Assembly (NCBI GenBank): GCA_013334485.1
Contig: JAAXXL010000021.1
Coordinates: 1-39,699 of the forward strand
Reading direction: 5' to 3'
DNA from: Chlorobiaceae bacterium
Lineage (GTDB): Bacteria; Bacteroidota; Chlorobiia; Chlorobiales; Chlorobiaceae
Length of the DNA stretch: 39,699 bases
The translations under genes were made by a program, and so were the position numbers. Shown here piece by piece: positions 1 to 8,831 of this stretch (positions are counted from its first letter, which is position 1; each line of letters starts with the position of its first letter). The notes below the pieces were generated by a model. The model worked only from the letters and a program-made list of their open reading frames with translations, ran no database searches and was not told the origin of the DNA.

Positions 1-3000
1 TTCTCCGCACCCGGCCTGAGCATGGCAACAGCTGCTCCTGTCCATGACCACCAGAAAAGCTCCCAGATTGAAACGTCAAAGGTTACCGGTGTTTTCTGTA
101 AAATAACATCACCGGCGCCGATAGGGAAGGTGCGCTGCATCCAGAGAATACGGTTGAGAACCGCGTGATGCTCAATCAGAACACCTTTCGGCCTGCCGGT
201 TGAGCCGGAGGTAAAGATGATATAGGCCGGATCATCAGGTTCGGCACGTGACACCGGATCGGCCTCTTCAGCGACCGAAGGAAGGGTAATGGCTCGGCAT
301 CGCCCGCTCAATAACGCCGGCAGCGGTTGATCAACGAGAACAAGGGGGTTTCGGAACTCGTCGATCATCTCACAAAGACGCTCGGCGGGGTTGCTTGCGT
401 CAAGCGGAACATAGACACCTCCGGCCATCAAAATGCCGAATATTGCGGCAAGCATATCCTCTGAACGGGGGAGCAGTATGATGACGGCTTCCGCGCGACC
501 GAGTCCGCTGCTCTCAAGCAGAGCTGCCACGGCTGCGGCCCGGCGGGAAAAATTGCGGTAGTTCTGTGTGATACCGTCATGAGCGATTACCGCACGCTCA
601 GCAGCATGAGTGGCCGAGATCTCAAGAAACGGTTCAATAATCGAACGGCGTGTCGGCAGGGAGACGGCGGTATTGTTAAAGCTTTCCATAACCTCTTTCT
701 CGCCCGGAATCCAGATATCGAGAAGCGAAACCGCTTCTACGGGCCTGGCGATGACTGAGCGGGCAAGCGCCTCAAGGCGCCGGACGATCCGTAGAGCGCT
801 CTCCTCTTCAAAAAGCTCTGTCGAGTACTCCAGGAAGAGCTCTATGTTACCATCCCGCTTCATGAAGTTGAATGCAAGATCGAACTTTGCAAACGGCAGG
901 CGGGCCTGATAACTCCGGGTCTCCAGACCCGAAAGTCGGGGGGGTTCGGGAAGAAGATCCTGCCAGGCTACGAGAACATCAAAAAGCGGATTGCGGGAGA
1001 GATCCCTTGGCAGATTCAGGCTGTCGACAAGTCGGCCGAAGGGGCACTGTTGATCACAGAGTGCGGCCTGCCACTCAAGGTTGACCGAGGCAAGATGGTC
1101 AAGAAAGCTCTGATCGGGTTCTATCCGGCAGGGGAGCACCAGGGTATTGACCAAAAAACCGGCAAGATCGGCCATCTCGCTCCCCTCACGCCCGGATGAG
1201 AGGGCTCCAAGAGCAAAAGGTTCTCTCCGATTGTAACCGGAGAGCCGGTAAAGAAGCAGCTCCGAGAGAGCAAGCAGCATGACATAGGGGGTAACGCCTC
1301 TCTCTCCGGCAAGCCGGTCCAGCTCTCGACTGACCATAGAATCAAACCGGATATCGACCGCTGCACCCTCGTAGCTGCGGATTGCAGGCCGCTGCCGGTC
1401 AGATGGCAGATCGAGAGGTTCCGGCGGGGGAGTCAGCCGTTGAACCCTGCGCAGTATAAGCTCTCTGCTCTCCCTGCTCTCAAGAAACCTCTTCTCTGCA
1501 GCAACATAATCCCAAAGAGAGAACTCTGCCGGAGGAGGCGGAGCAGAGGAGAACCCTCTTTCAAAATCGTAGAAGCGGGCAAGATCGTCGAGAAGGATGT
1601 TCAGGCTCCATCCGTCGCAGGCTATATGGTGTATGACCATTAAAAATCGCCACTGCTCTTCACCCAGCCTGAAAAGAAAGGTTCTGACCGGAGCTTCGGC
1701 CTCAAGACGGAAGGGACGGCTGATCTCCTCCTCCATCCGCCGGTCGGCTTCAGTTTCCGGATTGCCCGAGAGTCTGCATTCAACGGTCTGAGGCAGAACT
1801 CCTCCGGGAGGAAGCAGGTGGTGGCGCACTTCGGGATTTGTATCATCTCCCGGACGAATGACAAGCCGCAGCGCATGATGGCGCTTTTCAAGAGAGAGAA
1901 GAGCACTGCTGAATGCCGCTGAGTCGAGTTTACCCTCTATGGCAAAAGAGAGCGGAACATTGTAGAGTGCCGTTGCCGGAGTAAGCTGCTGCAATATCCA
2001 GAGCCGTTCCTCGTTGTTTGAAAGGGGAAAATCCTCCGGCTCCTCCCTCAGCATCTCCAGGAGAGCAGTGCGATCCTTTTTGCCGTTTGCATTGAGCGGA
2101 AAGTGCTCAAAAGTTATAAAACGGGCCGGCATCATATAGAGGGGCAACCGTTCGGCAATACGGTTTCGCCAGGCCATTTCATCAGGTTGAGATGAGGAGA
2201 CAAAGGCTACCAGCGCCATCCCTTCTCCCTTGCCATTCACCATGGCCAGTGAATCGTTTACCCCCTTGCACCCGGAGAGAACCGCTTCAATTGCCGGGAG
2301 CTCGACCCGGTGACCGCGCAGTTTGATCTGGCCGTCTCTGCGGCCGCAAAACTCAAGCAGACCATCCTCTCTGAATCGTGCAAGATCGCCGGTGCGGTAG
2401 AGACGCTCTTCAGGGTTGTCGGGGTGTGTTACAAATACCTTCGCGTCAAGATCCTCTCCTCCGGCGTAGCCGATTGCAAGGCCGTCTCCGGCAGCATAGA
2501 GTTCACCGATAATGCCCGTTCCGCAAGGGCGCATGGCGTCGTCAAAGAGATAGATCCTTGTTCCTGCAACCGGGCAGCCGATCGGCACACTCCTGCCAGA
2601 CAGATCCTCCGGACGGACACTGTGAATAGCCGTAAATGTTGTGTTTTCGGTGGGTCCGTATCCATTAATAACCTGAAGCAAAGGGCAGGATTCCATCACT
2701 CTCTTGAGATGCACAATGCTCATTGCTTCACCGCCGCTTAATAAAACGCGAAGCGGTCTGAATGCAAGGGGAGCGTAGTCAGCAATCCGGTTGAAAAGTG
2801 AGGCGGTCAGCCACATGGCAGAGATACTCTTTTCCTGAATATAGTTTCCGAGCTTCTCCGGCTCCATCAACAGCGCATCCTCAATGAATACAAGCGTTGC
2901 GCCGTTCAGCAGAGTGCTCCATATTTCGAGGGTCGAAGCATCAAAACCAAAGGGAGCAGTCTGCGCCATGGACTCTCCCGGCTGGAGCGAGAGCACTCTT

Positions 3001-4067
3001 TTGTCAAAGGCAAGACGGCTGACTCCACGGTGCGGAATGATTACCCCCTTCGGTTTACCCGTTGAGCCGGAGGTGAACATGATGTAAGCCGGTTTGTCAC
3101 CGAAACCTCGATGCAGTTCCGGAAGAGCGCTACCGGGTGCATCGCGCTTCAGCTCTTCAATATCAAGCAGCCTGATACCTCCCGGATCACCGAAACCCTT
3201 CTCTGCAAAGAACCGTTCACCGGTTCGTCGGTCCGTGATTATCCAGTGTGCATCACAAACATCAAGAAGCTCCCTGACCAGCCGGGGAGGTAATTTCTCA
3301 TCCAGCGGCAGATAGGCTGCACCGCATTTGAGCACACCAAGCAGTGCGGCAACTGCTTCAGGTTTGCGCGGCAGTGCAAGTGCCACAACGCTGCCCGGCC
3401 CTACACCAGCGGCTGCGAGTCCGGCCGCAAGAGCTCCGGACCACTCTTCAAGCGCTTGATAGCTGTATGATTCATTGCGGTAGATGAGTGCGGGAAGATC
3501 ACGGTATCGCTCAGCCGCTGTGTGCCACAAAACGGCAAGTGAACTGTCACGGGGCCAGGGGGATTCTGCCGGATTGACGCCGGAAATAAAGGGCTTTCCG
3601 GGAGTGGGTGCCGGAGGGGATGCACTCTTTTCCGGTAAAGGAGTGCAAACCGGAGCGGTACCGGAAAGCTCGATCAGCGCTGCCATCCTGCCAAGTGTTC
3701 GCGCCGCTATTGCCTCTGCCAGATCAATTTTGCCGAGTCCCGAGACTTCGATCCGGTGAACCAGCCGCATGAGCAGAAGACTGTGGCCTCCAAGAATGAA
3801 GAAATCGTCGTTACGACTGCTCACATCGCTCCGGAGAAATTCACGCCAGAGAGCGGCAAGCCGTTGCTCCGTGTCCGTCAGTGGCTCTTCACTGCCACCG
3901 CACTCCTGCTGCAGAAATGCAATGAGTTCCGGCTTTGACTCCAGCACTTTTTGGCGGAGATCATCATTGAAAACCCCCTCCGGAGCATCAAAACAGAGGG
4001 TTCTGTTTTCAACACTGAGCTGTATATCGAGTGCCGAAAGCTCGGCAAGAAGCTTTTGAATCGACAT
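1..4067 (-). CDS. Nonribosomal peptide synthetase, docking-T-A-C-A (5' complete, 3' beyond window)
   Basis: Starts at ATG 4067, 6 nt after the exporter stop, and stays open to the left edge (1,355 codons visible). Order read from the translation: a TubC-like N-terminal docking domain (residues 1-55); a carrier (T) domain with the phosphopantetheine serine in GGHS at Ser96; an adenylation domain (about 165-665: FTSGSTGKPKG, Asp376 in FDAS, GYGPTE, YRTGDL, Lys663 in NGKKDR); a condensation domain (about 675-1090; HHIACDG at 813-819); and a second A domain (FTSGSTGRPKG, Asp1331 in FDVS) cut by the edge. No carrier lies between the first A and the C domain: about 12 residues separate NGKKDR from the C1-like motif. 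By-eye pocket residues of the first A give DALWLGGTFK, close to the published Val code DAFWIGGTFK. The second shows only Asp-Val-Trp at positions 235/236/239, as in Ser-type pockets. Product class is certain; substrates are inferences. Confidence 0.96.
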   Translation of the reverse strand, partial: MSIQKLLAELSALDIQLSVENRTLCFDAPEGVFNDDLRQKVLESKPELIAFLQQECGGSEEPLTDTEQRLAALWREFLRSDVSSRNDDFFILGGHSLLLMRLVHRIEVSGLGKIDLAEAIAARTLGRMAALIELSGTAPVCTPLPEKSASPPAPTPGKPFISGVNPAESPWPRDSSLAVLWHTAAERYRDLPALIYRNESYSYQALEEWSGALAAGLAAAGVGPGSVVALALPRKPEAVAALLGVLKCGAAYLPLDEKLPPRLVRELLDVCDAHWIITDRRTGERFFAEKGFGDPGGIRLLDIEELKRDAPGSALPELHRGFGDKPAYIMFTSGSTGKPKGVIIPHRGVSRLAFDKRVLSLQPGESMAQTAPFGFDASTLEIWSTLLNGATLVFIEDALLMEPEKLGNYIQEKSISAMWLTASLFNRIADYAPLAFRPLRVLLSGGEAMSIVHLKRVMESCPLLQVINGYGPTENTTFTAIHSVRPEDLSGRSVPIGCPVAGTRIYLFDDAMRPCGTGIIGELYAAGDGLAIGYAGGEDLDAKVFVTHPDNPEERLYRTGDLARFREDGLLEFCGRRDGQIKLRGHRVELPAIEAVLSGCKGVNDSLAMVNGKGEGMALVAFVSSSQPDEMAWRNRIAERLPLYMMPARFITFEHFPLNANGKKDRTALLEMLREEPEDFPLSNNEERLWILQQLTPATALYNVPLSFAIEGKLDSAAFSSALLSLEKRHHALRLVIRPGDDTNPEVRHHLLPPGGVLPQTVECRLSGNPETEADRRMEEEISRPFRLEAEAPVRTFLFRLGEEQWRFLMVIHHIACDGWSLNILLDDLARFYDFERGFSSAPPPPAEFSLWDYVAAEKRFLESRESRELILRRVQRLTPPPEPLDLPSDRQRPAIRSYEGAAVDIRFDSMVSRELDRLAGERGVTPYVMLLALSELLLYRLSGYNRREPFALGALSSGREGSEMADLAGFLVNTLVLPCRIEPDQSFLDHLASVNLEWQAALCDQQCPFGRLVDSLNLPRDLSRNPLFDVLVAWQDLLPEPPRLSGLETRSYQARLPFAKFDLAFNFMKRDGNIELFLEYSTELFEEESALRIVRRLEALARSVIARPVEAVSLLDIWIPGEKEVMESFNNTAVSLPTRRSIIEPFLEISATHAAERAVIAHDGITQNYRNFSRRAAAVAALLESSGLGRAEAVIILLPRSEDMLAAIFGILMAGGVYVPLDASNPAERLCEMIDEFRNPLVLVDQPLPALLSGRCRAITLPSVAEEADPVSRAEPDDPAYIIFTSGSTGRPKGVLIEHHAVLNRILWMQRTFPIGAGDVILQKTPVTFDVSIWELFWWSWTGAAVAMLRPGAE

Positions 4068-4073
4068 TTTTTT

Positions 4074-5708
4074 TCAAATCTGGGTTGCACCATCCGGTTC
4101 ATCGATCTGACCCTCATGCATCCTGTACATTCGATCAGCGAGATGGAACCATCGATCATCATGGGTGACCGAGATGATGATCTTGCCACGAGCCTTGAGA
4201 TCCGGCAGAAGCTCTTCATAGAAGATTCCGCGAAAATAGGGATCCTGGTCAGCCGCCCACTCGTCAAGTACAATGATCGGTTTGTCTTCAAGCTCCGCAA
4301 CAATGAGTGCAAGGCGCTTCCTCTGACCCGACGAGAGATCAATGGTGCTGAAGGTGCCGTTGATCACGCTGACTTTATCCTTCATTCCGAACCGCTCAAG
4401 CATCATGCTGATTTTTTCCTGATCCGTCTCATCGATTGAAGTGAGGCGTCGCGAGAGATGGAAATCGGAGAATATGGCGGAAAACTGGTTGCGGTAATCC
4501 TGCATCTGCCCGGTTCTAAGCTCAAGCCGGTCGGCCAGAAGGGAACCTGAATCAAGCGGAATAAGGCCTGTAAGCATCCGCAGCAGTGTCGATTTGCCTG
4601 AGCCGTTCCCTCCGGTGATCATGGTGATCTCTCCGGCACAAAACTCTGCATTGAGCGGGCCGACCTTGAAGAGAGAGTGACCTTTCTCGTCACGGAAAGA
4701 GAGTTCTGCCATTTTGAGGGCAATCGACCGGGGAGTTTTTTCAAGCAACTCGCTCTCCTCACTTGATGCGGATTTAGCGGCTGAAAAAAGCCTCTCCTTG
4801 ATTTGCTCAATATTTTCAAGTGCCATTTCCGCCTTGGTCACAAGCGGCGTTACAAAAGATACGGTACTTACCGGTCCCGAAATAAAAAGAACGGCAATTG
4901 TGGCAGGAAGAATAACGGCATGAAAGCCCGCAACCCATAATGGAACAACAAAAACCATAATGCCAACCAGTGAAAAGAGCATGGCTTCAATAACCGCATA
5001 ATTTCGACCCCATTGCGCTTTCAGAAGTGAACTCGACGTGCGGGACTCACGGGAGGCATCTGCCAGAGTGCTGGTCACATCATCGGCACGCATTCTGTTC
5101 ATCCTGATCTCCTTGAACCCGTGCAGAAGTTCGGTAAGAGCGTCAAAAACCCGCTTTTCAGCATCATCAGCCGCCTTCATCATGATGCGAAGAGCCCTGA
5201 CACGTGAAAAGCGTATGGCAACAGTCAAACCGGCAAGACCGAATGCAAGCAGACATGCCAACGGGGAGAGCCATGCAAGGTAGGCTGCCAGAAAAAGCAG
5301 CATGACCGCCTGCTGAAACCCGATCACCACCATGGGAAGCACCTCTGCAAGAATCTGGGTATCCTGGGTCAGCACACCCTGAAGCGCTGCATGGCCTATC
5401 TTCTCAATGGTCACCAGATCGGTTCGGCGGATAAGGTCGAAGAGGCCGGTACGAAGTTTGTGTATGAGCCGCTCGGTATCCCTGGAGGCTGTTACAAGGG
5501 TATAGATGTGTGTTACATGGTAGAGTGTAACTGTTATGGCAAACATCAGCATAAGGCGTCCGCTGATCTGACCTGTTCCCCCCTCATTTGCCGCAGTTGA
5601 CACAAGAGCAACAAGCGACATTGTTGCAACCGCCGACAGGATATTCATCAAGAGGAGCGGCTTCAGATTTTCAGGTATCTCCTTCAAAACCGCCTTGTAT
5701 AGTCTCAT
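4074..5708 (-). CDS. Cyclic-peptide-type ABC exporter, TMD-NBD half transporter (second of pair)
   Basis: A 544-residue fused ABC half-transporter. About six hydrophobic segments fill residues 1-290, followed by a nucleotide-binding domain with Walker A GGNGSGKST near residue 368, signature LSSGQRKRLAL near 457 and Walker B IIVLDEWAADQDP near 480. The DEWAADQDP form is typical of the PvdE/SyrD family, which exports nonribosomal peptides and siderophore precursors across the inner membrane. The ATG at 5708 overlaps the stop of the preceding exporter gene (ATGA), and the stop is 6 nt before the NRPS2 start. This points to translational coupling and co-expression with the synthetases. The likely role is export of the cluster product, probably as a heterodimer with its neighbour. 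The substrate cannot be read from the sequence. Confidence 0.93.
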   Translation of the reverse strand: MRLYKAVLKEIPENLKPLLLMNILSAVATMSLVALVSTAANEGGTGQISGRLMLMFAITVTLYHVTHIYTLVTASRDTERLIHKLRTGLFDLIRRTDLVTIEKIGHAALQGVLTQDTQILAEVLPMVVIGFQQAVMLLFLAAYLAWLSPLACLLAFGLAGLTVAIRFSRVRALRIMMKAADDAEKRVFDALTELLHGFKEIRMNRMRADDVTSTLADASRESRTSSSLLKAQWGRNYAVIEAMLFSLVGIMVFVVPLWVAGFHAVILPATIAVLFISGPVSTVSFVTPLVTKAEMALENIEQIKERLFSAAKSASSEESELLEKTPRSIALKMAELSFRDEKGHSLFKVGPLNAEFCAGEITMITGGNGSGKSTLLRMLTGLIPLDSGSLLADRLELRTGQMQDYRNQFSAIFSDFHLSRRLTSIDETDQEKISMMLERFGMKDKVSVINGTFSTIDLSSGQRKRLALIVAELEDKPIIVLDEWAADQDPYFRGIFYEELLPDLKARGKIIISVTHDDRWFHLADRMYRMHEGQIDEPDGATQI

Positions 5709-7354
5709 ACCTGGCCCTCCCGGTTTACGTGCAGTTCTGTCAGGCGTCCATACTCAAGGTGAAGACGGCGGTCTGCTGCGTCAAAATACCGGTCATCATG
5801 CGTCACTGCAATAATGGTCAGGCCCCTGCGCTTTAGTTCAGGCAGGATCACCCGATAGAACTTCTTCCTGAAATAGGCATCCTGGTCTGCGGCCCACTCA
5901 TCAAGAATCAGTATCGGCTTTTTCTCAAGCAGCGCAGCTACAAGAGCAAGACGTTTGCGTTGCCCGGTTGAAAGCTCTGTTCGGGTAAACTGGTTGCCGG
6001 TGATAGCGACCACTTTGTCCATCTCCATCCACCCGAGCAACTCTTCGGCTGCAGGGGAGTCGACCTCTCCGAGGCCGTAAAGGTGCGTAAAGAGATGAAA
6101 GTCAGAAAAGACCGGTGCCATGAGGGCACGATATCCGACAAGCAGGGAAGGAGTTATAACCAGCTTGTCCTGATAGAGATGGCCACGATCGGGATGATAG
6201 AGAGAGGTCAGCAGTTTTATCAAACTCGACTTTCCGGAGCCGTTGCCGCCGGTTATGAAAACCACCTCTCCCCGTTTGATGGTTACGTTGAGAGGTCCGA
6301 GAGTGAAGGGTGTTTCACCCTCAGGCGCCGGATAGGCAAACTCCATATCTTCCATACGTATCTCACTGAACTCAGGCGAAAAGCTCTCCCGAAGCTCCTC
6401 GCTGCAGGGCTCAACAATATTGATCAGTTCGCCCTCAAGCTCCATCATACGGCCTGCGGCAGCTTTGGCGGCACGTAGTACTGTCAGGGATTGCATCAAC
6501 CCGAAAACAGGAGGAACCATAAAGAGCACCGCTGCCGATATCTTGACCAGCTCGGTGCGCACCGAAGGGGAGTAGAGAGGAATAACAAAAACCACAAGCC
6601 CCAGCATGAGATTGAACATGGTTTCGCCGAATACAAACTGCTGCCACCCCTGGCGGTGCATTTCACTGCGTGAGGAGACCGTATGCAGTGATAGCTGATT
6701 GAACTCCTCACCAAGAGCTCCGCTCCGTCGGGAGGAGAGACGCTGCTCCTTGAATCCGTCAAGAAGGTCGGTAACACATTCGAAAAGTTTCCCTTCATCA
6801 CCGGCCAGCACCTCCTGACACTTCTCCAGAGAGAGCCCGAGGCGATAGTAGACTGTTGTTGCTACGGCAAGCAGCGCCGTCAGCATAATGCAGGAGAGCA
6901 GGGAGACTGTTGCAATATAGATGAGAATCATCCCGATCTGGATAACCGATCGGGTCGTCAGTGCAAGGTATTGGGAGTTTGATGAAACAACCTTGCAGCT
7001 CTGGGTGATGTTTGTAAAGAGCCTGCTTTGACCGAAGTGCTCCAACTGCCAGAGATCAGCATGACGCAGCCGGTAGATCAGCTTCATGCGAAGCAGATCT
7101 ATCGCCTGTTCGATATCGGCGGCAAAGCGCTCAACCAGACGTGTTTCAAAGATCACATAAGTCAATAGAGCGACAAGAAAGAGCGCGGCAAGCGGCAGAT
7201 TAACGAACTCCTCACGGGTTCTGTCGATCTCTTGGGCAGCAAAGGTAACCACTGAAAGCACAAGAGTGGTGCTCAGTGCCGAGGCTGAAGCAAATGCAAT
7301 AAGCTTCCGCAGAGGTTTGCCACCGATCAGATGCAGGAGACGAAGTAAAGACAA
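5705..7354 (-). CDS. Cyclic-peptide-type ABC exporter, TMD-NBD half transporter (first of pair)
   Basis: A 549-residue paralogue of the next gene, with an N-terminal membrane domain (about residues 1-300) and a C-terminal ATPase. Walker A GGNGSGKSS lies near residue 372, signature LSTGQRKRLAL near 463 and Walker B ILILDEWAADQDA near 480, with the switch His in VTHDDRY. The start is TTG at 7354. A strong AAGGAG lies six bases before it, and no in-frame ATG is better placed. It precedes its partner with an ATGA overlap, which suggests stoichiometric production of a heterodimeric exporter of the PvdE/SyrD type. A 232-nt gap separates it from the epimerase gene upstream, so an extra promoter for export and NRPS2 may sit there. 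Confidence 0.93.
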   Translation of the reverse strand: MSLLRLLHLIGGKPLRKLIAFASASALSTTLVLSVVTFAAQEIDRTREEFVNLPLAALFLVALLTYVIFETRLVERFAADIEQAIDLLRMKLIYRLRHADLWQLEHFGQSRLFTNITQSCKVVSSNSQYLALTTRSVIQIGMILIYIATVSLLSCIMLTALLAVATTVYYRLGLSLEKCQEVLAGDEGKLFECVTDLLDGFKEQRLSSRRSGALGEEFNQLSLHTVSSRSEMHRQGWQQFVFGETMFNLMLGLVVFVIPLYSPSVRTELVKISAAVLFMVPPVFGLMQSLTVLRAAKAAAGRMMELEGELINIVEPCSEELRESFSPEFSEIRMEDMEFAYPAPEGETPFTLGPLNVTIKRGEVVFITGGNGSGKSSLIKLLTSLYHPDRGHLYQDKLVITPSLLVGYRALMAPVFSDFHLFTHLYGLGEVDSPAAEELLGWMEMDKVVAITGNQFTRTELSTGQRKRLALVAALLEKKPILILDEWAADQDAYFRKKFYRVILPELKRRGLTIIAVTHDDRYFDAADRRLHLEYGRLTELHVNREGQV

Positions 7355-7360
7355 TGGACT

Positions 7361-7366
7361 CTCCTT
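7361..7366 (-). promoter_or_regulatory. Shine-Dalgarno supporting a TTG start
   Basis: On the minus strand AAGGAG occupies these positions, with a 6-nt spacer before the TTG at 7354-7352. It decides the start of the first exporter gene in favour of TTG. Confidence 0.75.
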
Positions 7367-7479
7367 GTTATTAAGACAGGGTTTCGTACCCGCTCTTTCA
7401 GAAACAGCAATGCAACTGTAAATTCGTAAAAAAACAGAACAATAAGAGAAAATAACCCCGTATTTTTATCTGCGGCTCC

Positions 7480-7502
7480 GTTTGCTTTACCATAAAGCGA
7501 AC
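7480..7502 (-). other. Ten-base-pair hairpin in the 232-nt gap of the NRPS operon
   Basis: Positions 7480-7489 pair with 7493-7502 (one G-T pair) around a 3-nt loop. The hairpin lies between the epimerase stop and the exporter start. No U-run follows it on the transcribed strand, so it is not a standard terminator. It could be a processing or stabilising structure that separates expression of the export half from the synthetase half. The rest of the gap is AT-rich and shows no ORF. Confidence 0.35.
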
Positions 7503-7586
7503 AATGCAGGAAGCAACGTCAATACAGAAAAAAATAACCATATTCCCTCAATAAAAAACATTTTACCGCTCTAAACCTCTAATCTT

Positions 7587-8831
7587 TCAACGATATATCA
7601 ACTGCACGGCTTCCTCAACGTGACTCCTGAAAGAGTCACAGAGCAATTTGTGACGATCTTCCTGCAGTGAGCTTTCAAACCAGAGCCCGATTTTCCCTTT
7701 CCGGCCCAGTCCATTTATATCGACAATGTTTCCGAACCGGTTAAGTGGGCTCATGCTTTCACCGCTGGGCTCCTCAATGCAAATCTGCCAACTGCTCTCG
7801 TCAATGCCGATGAGCCGTTCAAGATAGTTAAAGAGAATCCCGGGAAGCTTCTCATAACTGTATAATGCCCCGTATCCGATTCCCTGGGCGGGAACGGCTC
7901 TTAACCTTGCCCTGTTCATCCTGATTGTCTCTTCAATACCGCTGCCGACAGTCAGACAAAGAGGAAAAAGCGTTGTAAACCATCCGACTGTCCGGCTGAC
8001 ATCAAGAGGCACAGAAACTCCCTCCCGTCCCGGTTTTTCAACGGTTATCCAGTTCTCCTTTTGTCCGCTCACTTCAAACATTGCACAGGCCAGAGCACCG
8101 AGCAGCAGATCACTTATTTGCGGAGTGCCGTATGCAGGAGCTGGCTGCTGTAAGGTCGAAACTATCTCCGGAGAAAATTCAACCCTGTTGCATTGCATCG
8201 GAGAGTTACCCGCTTCACTGAGTTTCTGCCAGAGCTTTTGGCCCTCCTCCTCAGCCGATCGTGACTTCTCCCAGTAGCTCCGCTCTTCTTGCGTTGCCGT
8301 CAGGGCGTATGACTTTACGGCTTCAACCCACTCCCGGTAACTGCAGCTCCTCTTTTCGGGCTCTCTCTCCAGGTAGAGTGCTTTCAGATCCTCACGGATG
8401 ATCGACCAGCTTGCCGCATCAACCACCATGTGGTGTATCGCAAGAAAAATCCTTTCACTCCCATCTGCATACCCTCCGAGAATCCCGCTCTGCCAGAGAT
8501 AGCCACGTTCAAGGTCAAAGTGGTTTTGCCATCTCGTCAGCGTTTCAACTATCTCCAGCTCACTTTTCCCTTCTGTATCAAGCTCCTTCAGCTCAACAGC
8601 CGTGCTCTCTTTCAATAAGCACTTGCCCCCGGCAGGATAGTGTGCCCTGAGCATTCCATGCCTCAGGCTCAGCTTCTCCAGTGCAACCACCAATCGCTGT
8701 TTGTCAATCGGCTCATTGACGCGGAATAGAAAGGAGTGGTTGAAGTGATTGCGCTTTTCAAGCGGTCTCGTCATAAACCACTCCTGAATGGGCAGATAAT
8801 CGAATGTTTCTGATGATGTCATAATACTCAT
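7587..8831 (-). CDS. Free-standing NRPS epimerization domain
   Basis: A 414-residue single-domain protein with the E-domain motif series in order: LPIQEWF (E1, start of the protein), HHMVVDAASW (E2), SDLLLGAL (E3), VEKPGREG (E4 region), RTVGWFTTLFPL (E5), PAQGIGYG (E6) and FNYL (E7). RTVGWFT, GIGYG and FNYL distinguish E domains from condensation domains. E domains epimerize the alpha-carbon of carrier-bound aminoacyl or peptidyl thioesters and are normally embedded after a T domain. This one is separate and would have to act in trans. The usual Gly of HHxxxDG is Ala, and the His of EGHGRE is Pro, but the catalytic His pair and the Glu are kept. The ATG overlaps the NRPS1 stop by 4 nt (ATGA), so it is probably translationally coupled. 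A C-type function is less likely. Confidence 0.88.
   Translation of the reverse strand: MSIMTSSETFDYLPIQEWFMTRPLEKRNHFNHSFLFRVNEPIDKQRLVVALEKLSLRHGMLRAHYPAGGKCLLKESTAVELKELDTEGKSELEIVETLTRWQNHFDLERGYLWQSGILGGYADGSERIFLAIHHMVVDAASWSIIREDLKALYLEREPEKRSCSYREWVEAVKSYALTATQEERSYWEKSRSAEEEGQKLWQKLSEAGNSPMQCNRVEFSPEIVSTLQQPAPAYGTPQISDLLLGALACAMFEVSGQKENWITVEKPGREGVSVPLDVSRTVGWFTTLFPLCLTVGSGIEETIRMNRARLRAVPAQGIGYGALYSYEKLPGILFNYLERLIGIDESSWQICIEEPSGESMSPLNRFGNIVDINGLGRKGKIGLWFESSLQEDRHKLLCDSFRSHVEEAVQLIYR

Noticed and set aside
7587-8831. First read as a stand-alone condensation domain
   Set aside because: RTVGWFT, GIGYG and FNYL motifs and the PIQxWF start are E-domain, not C-domain, features.
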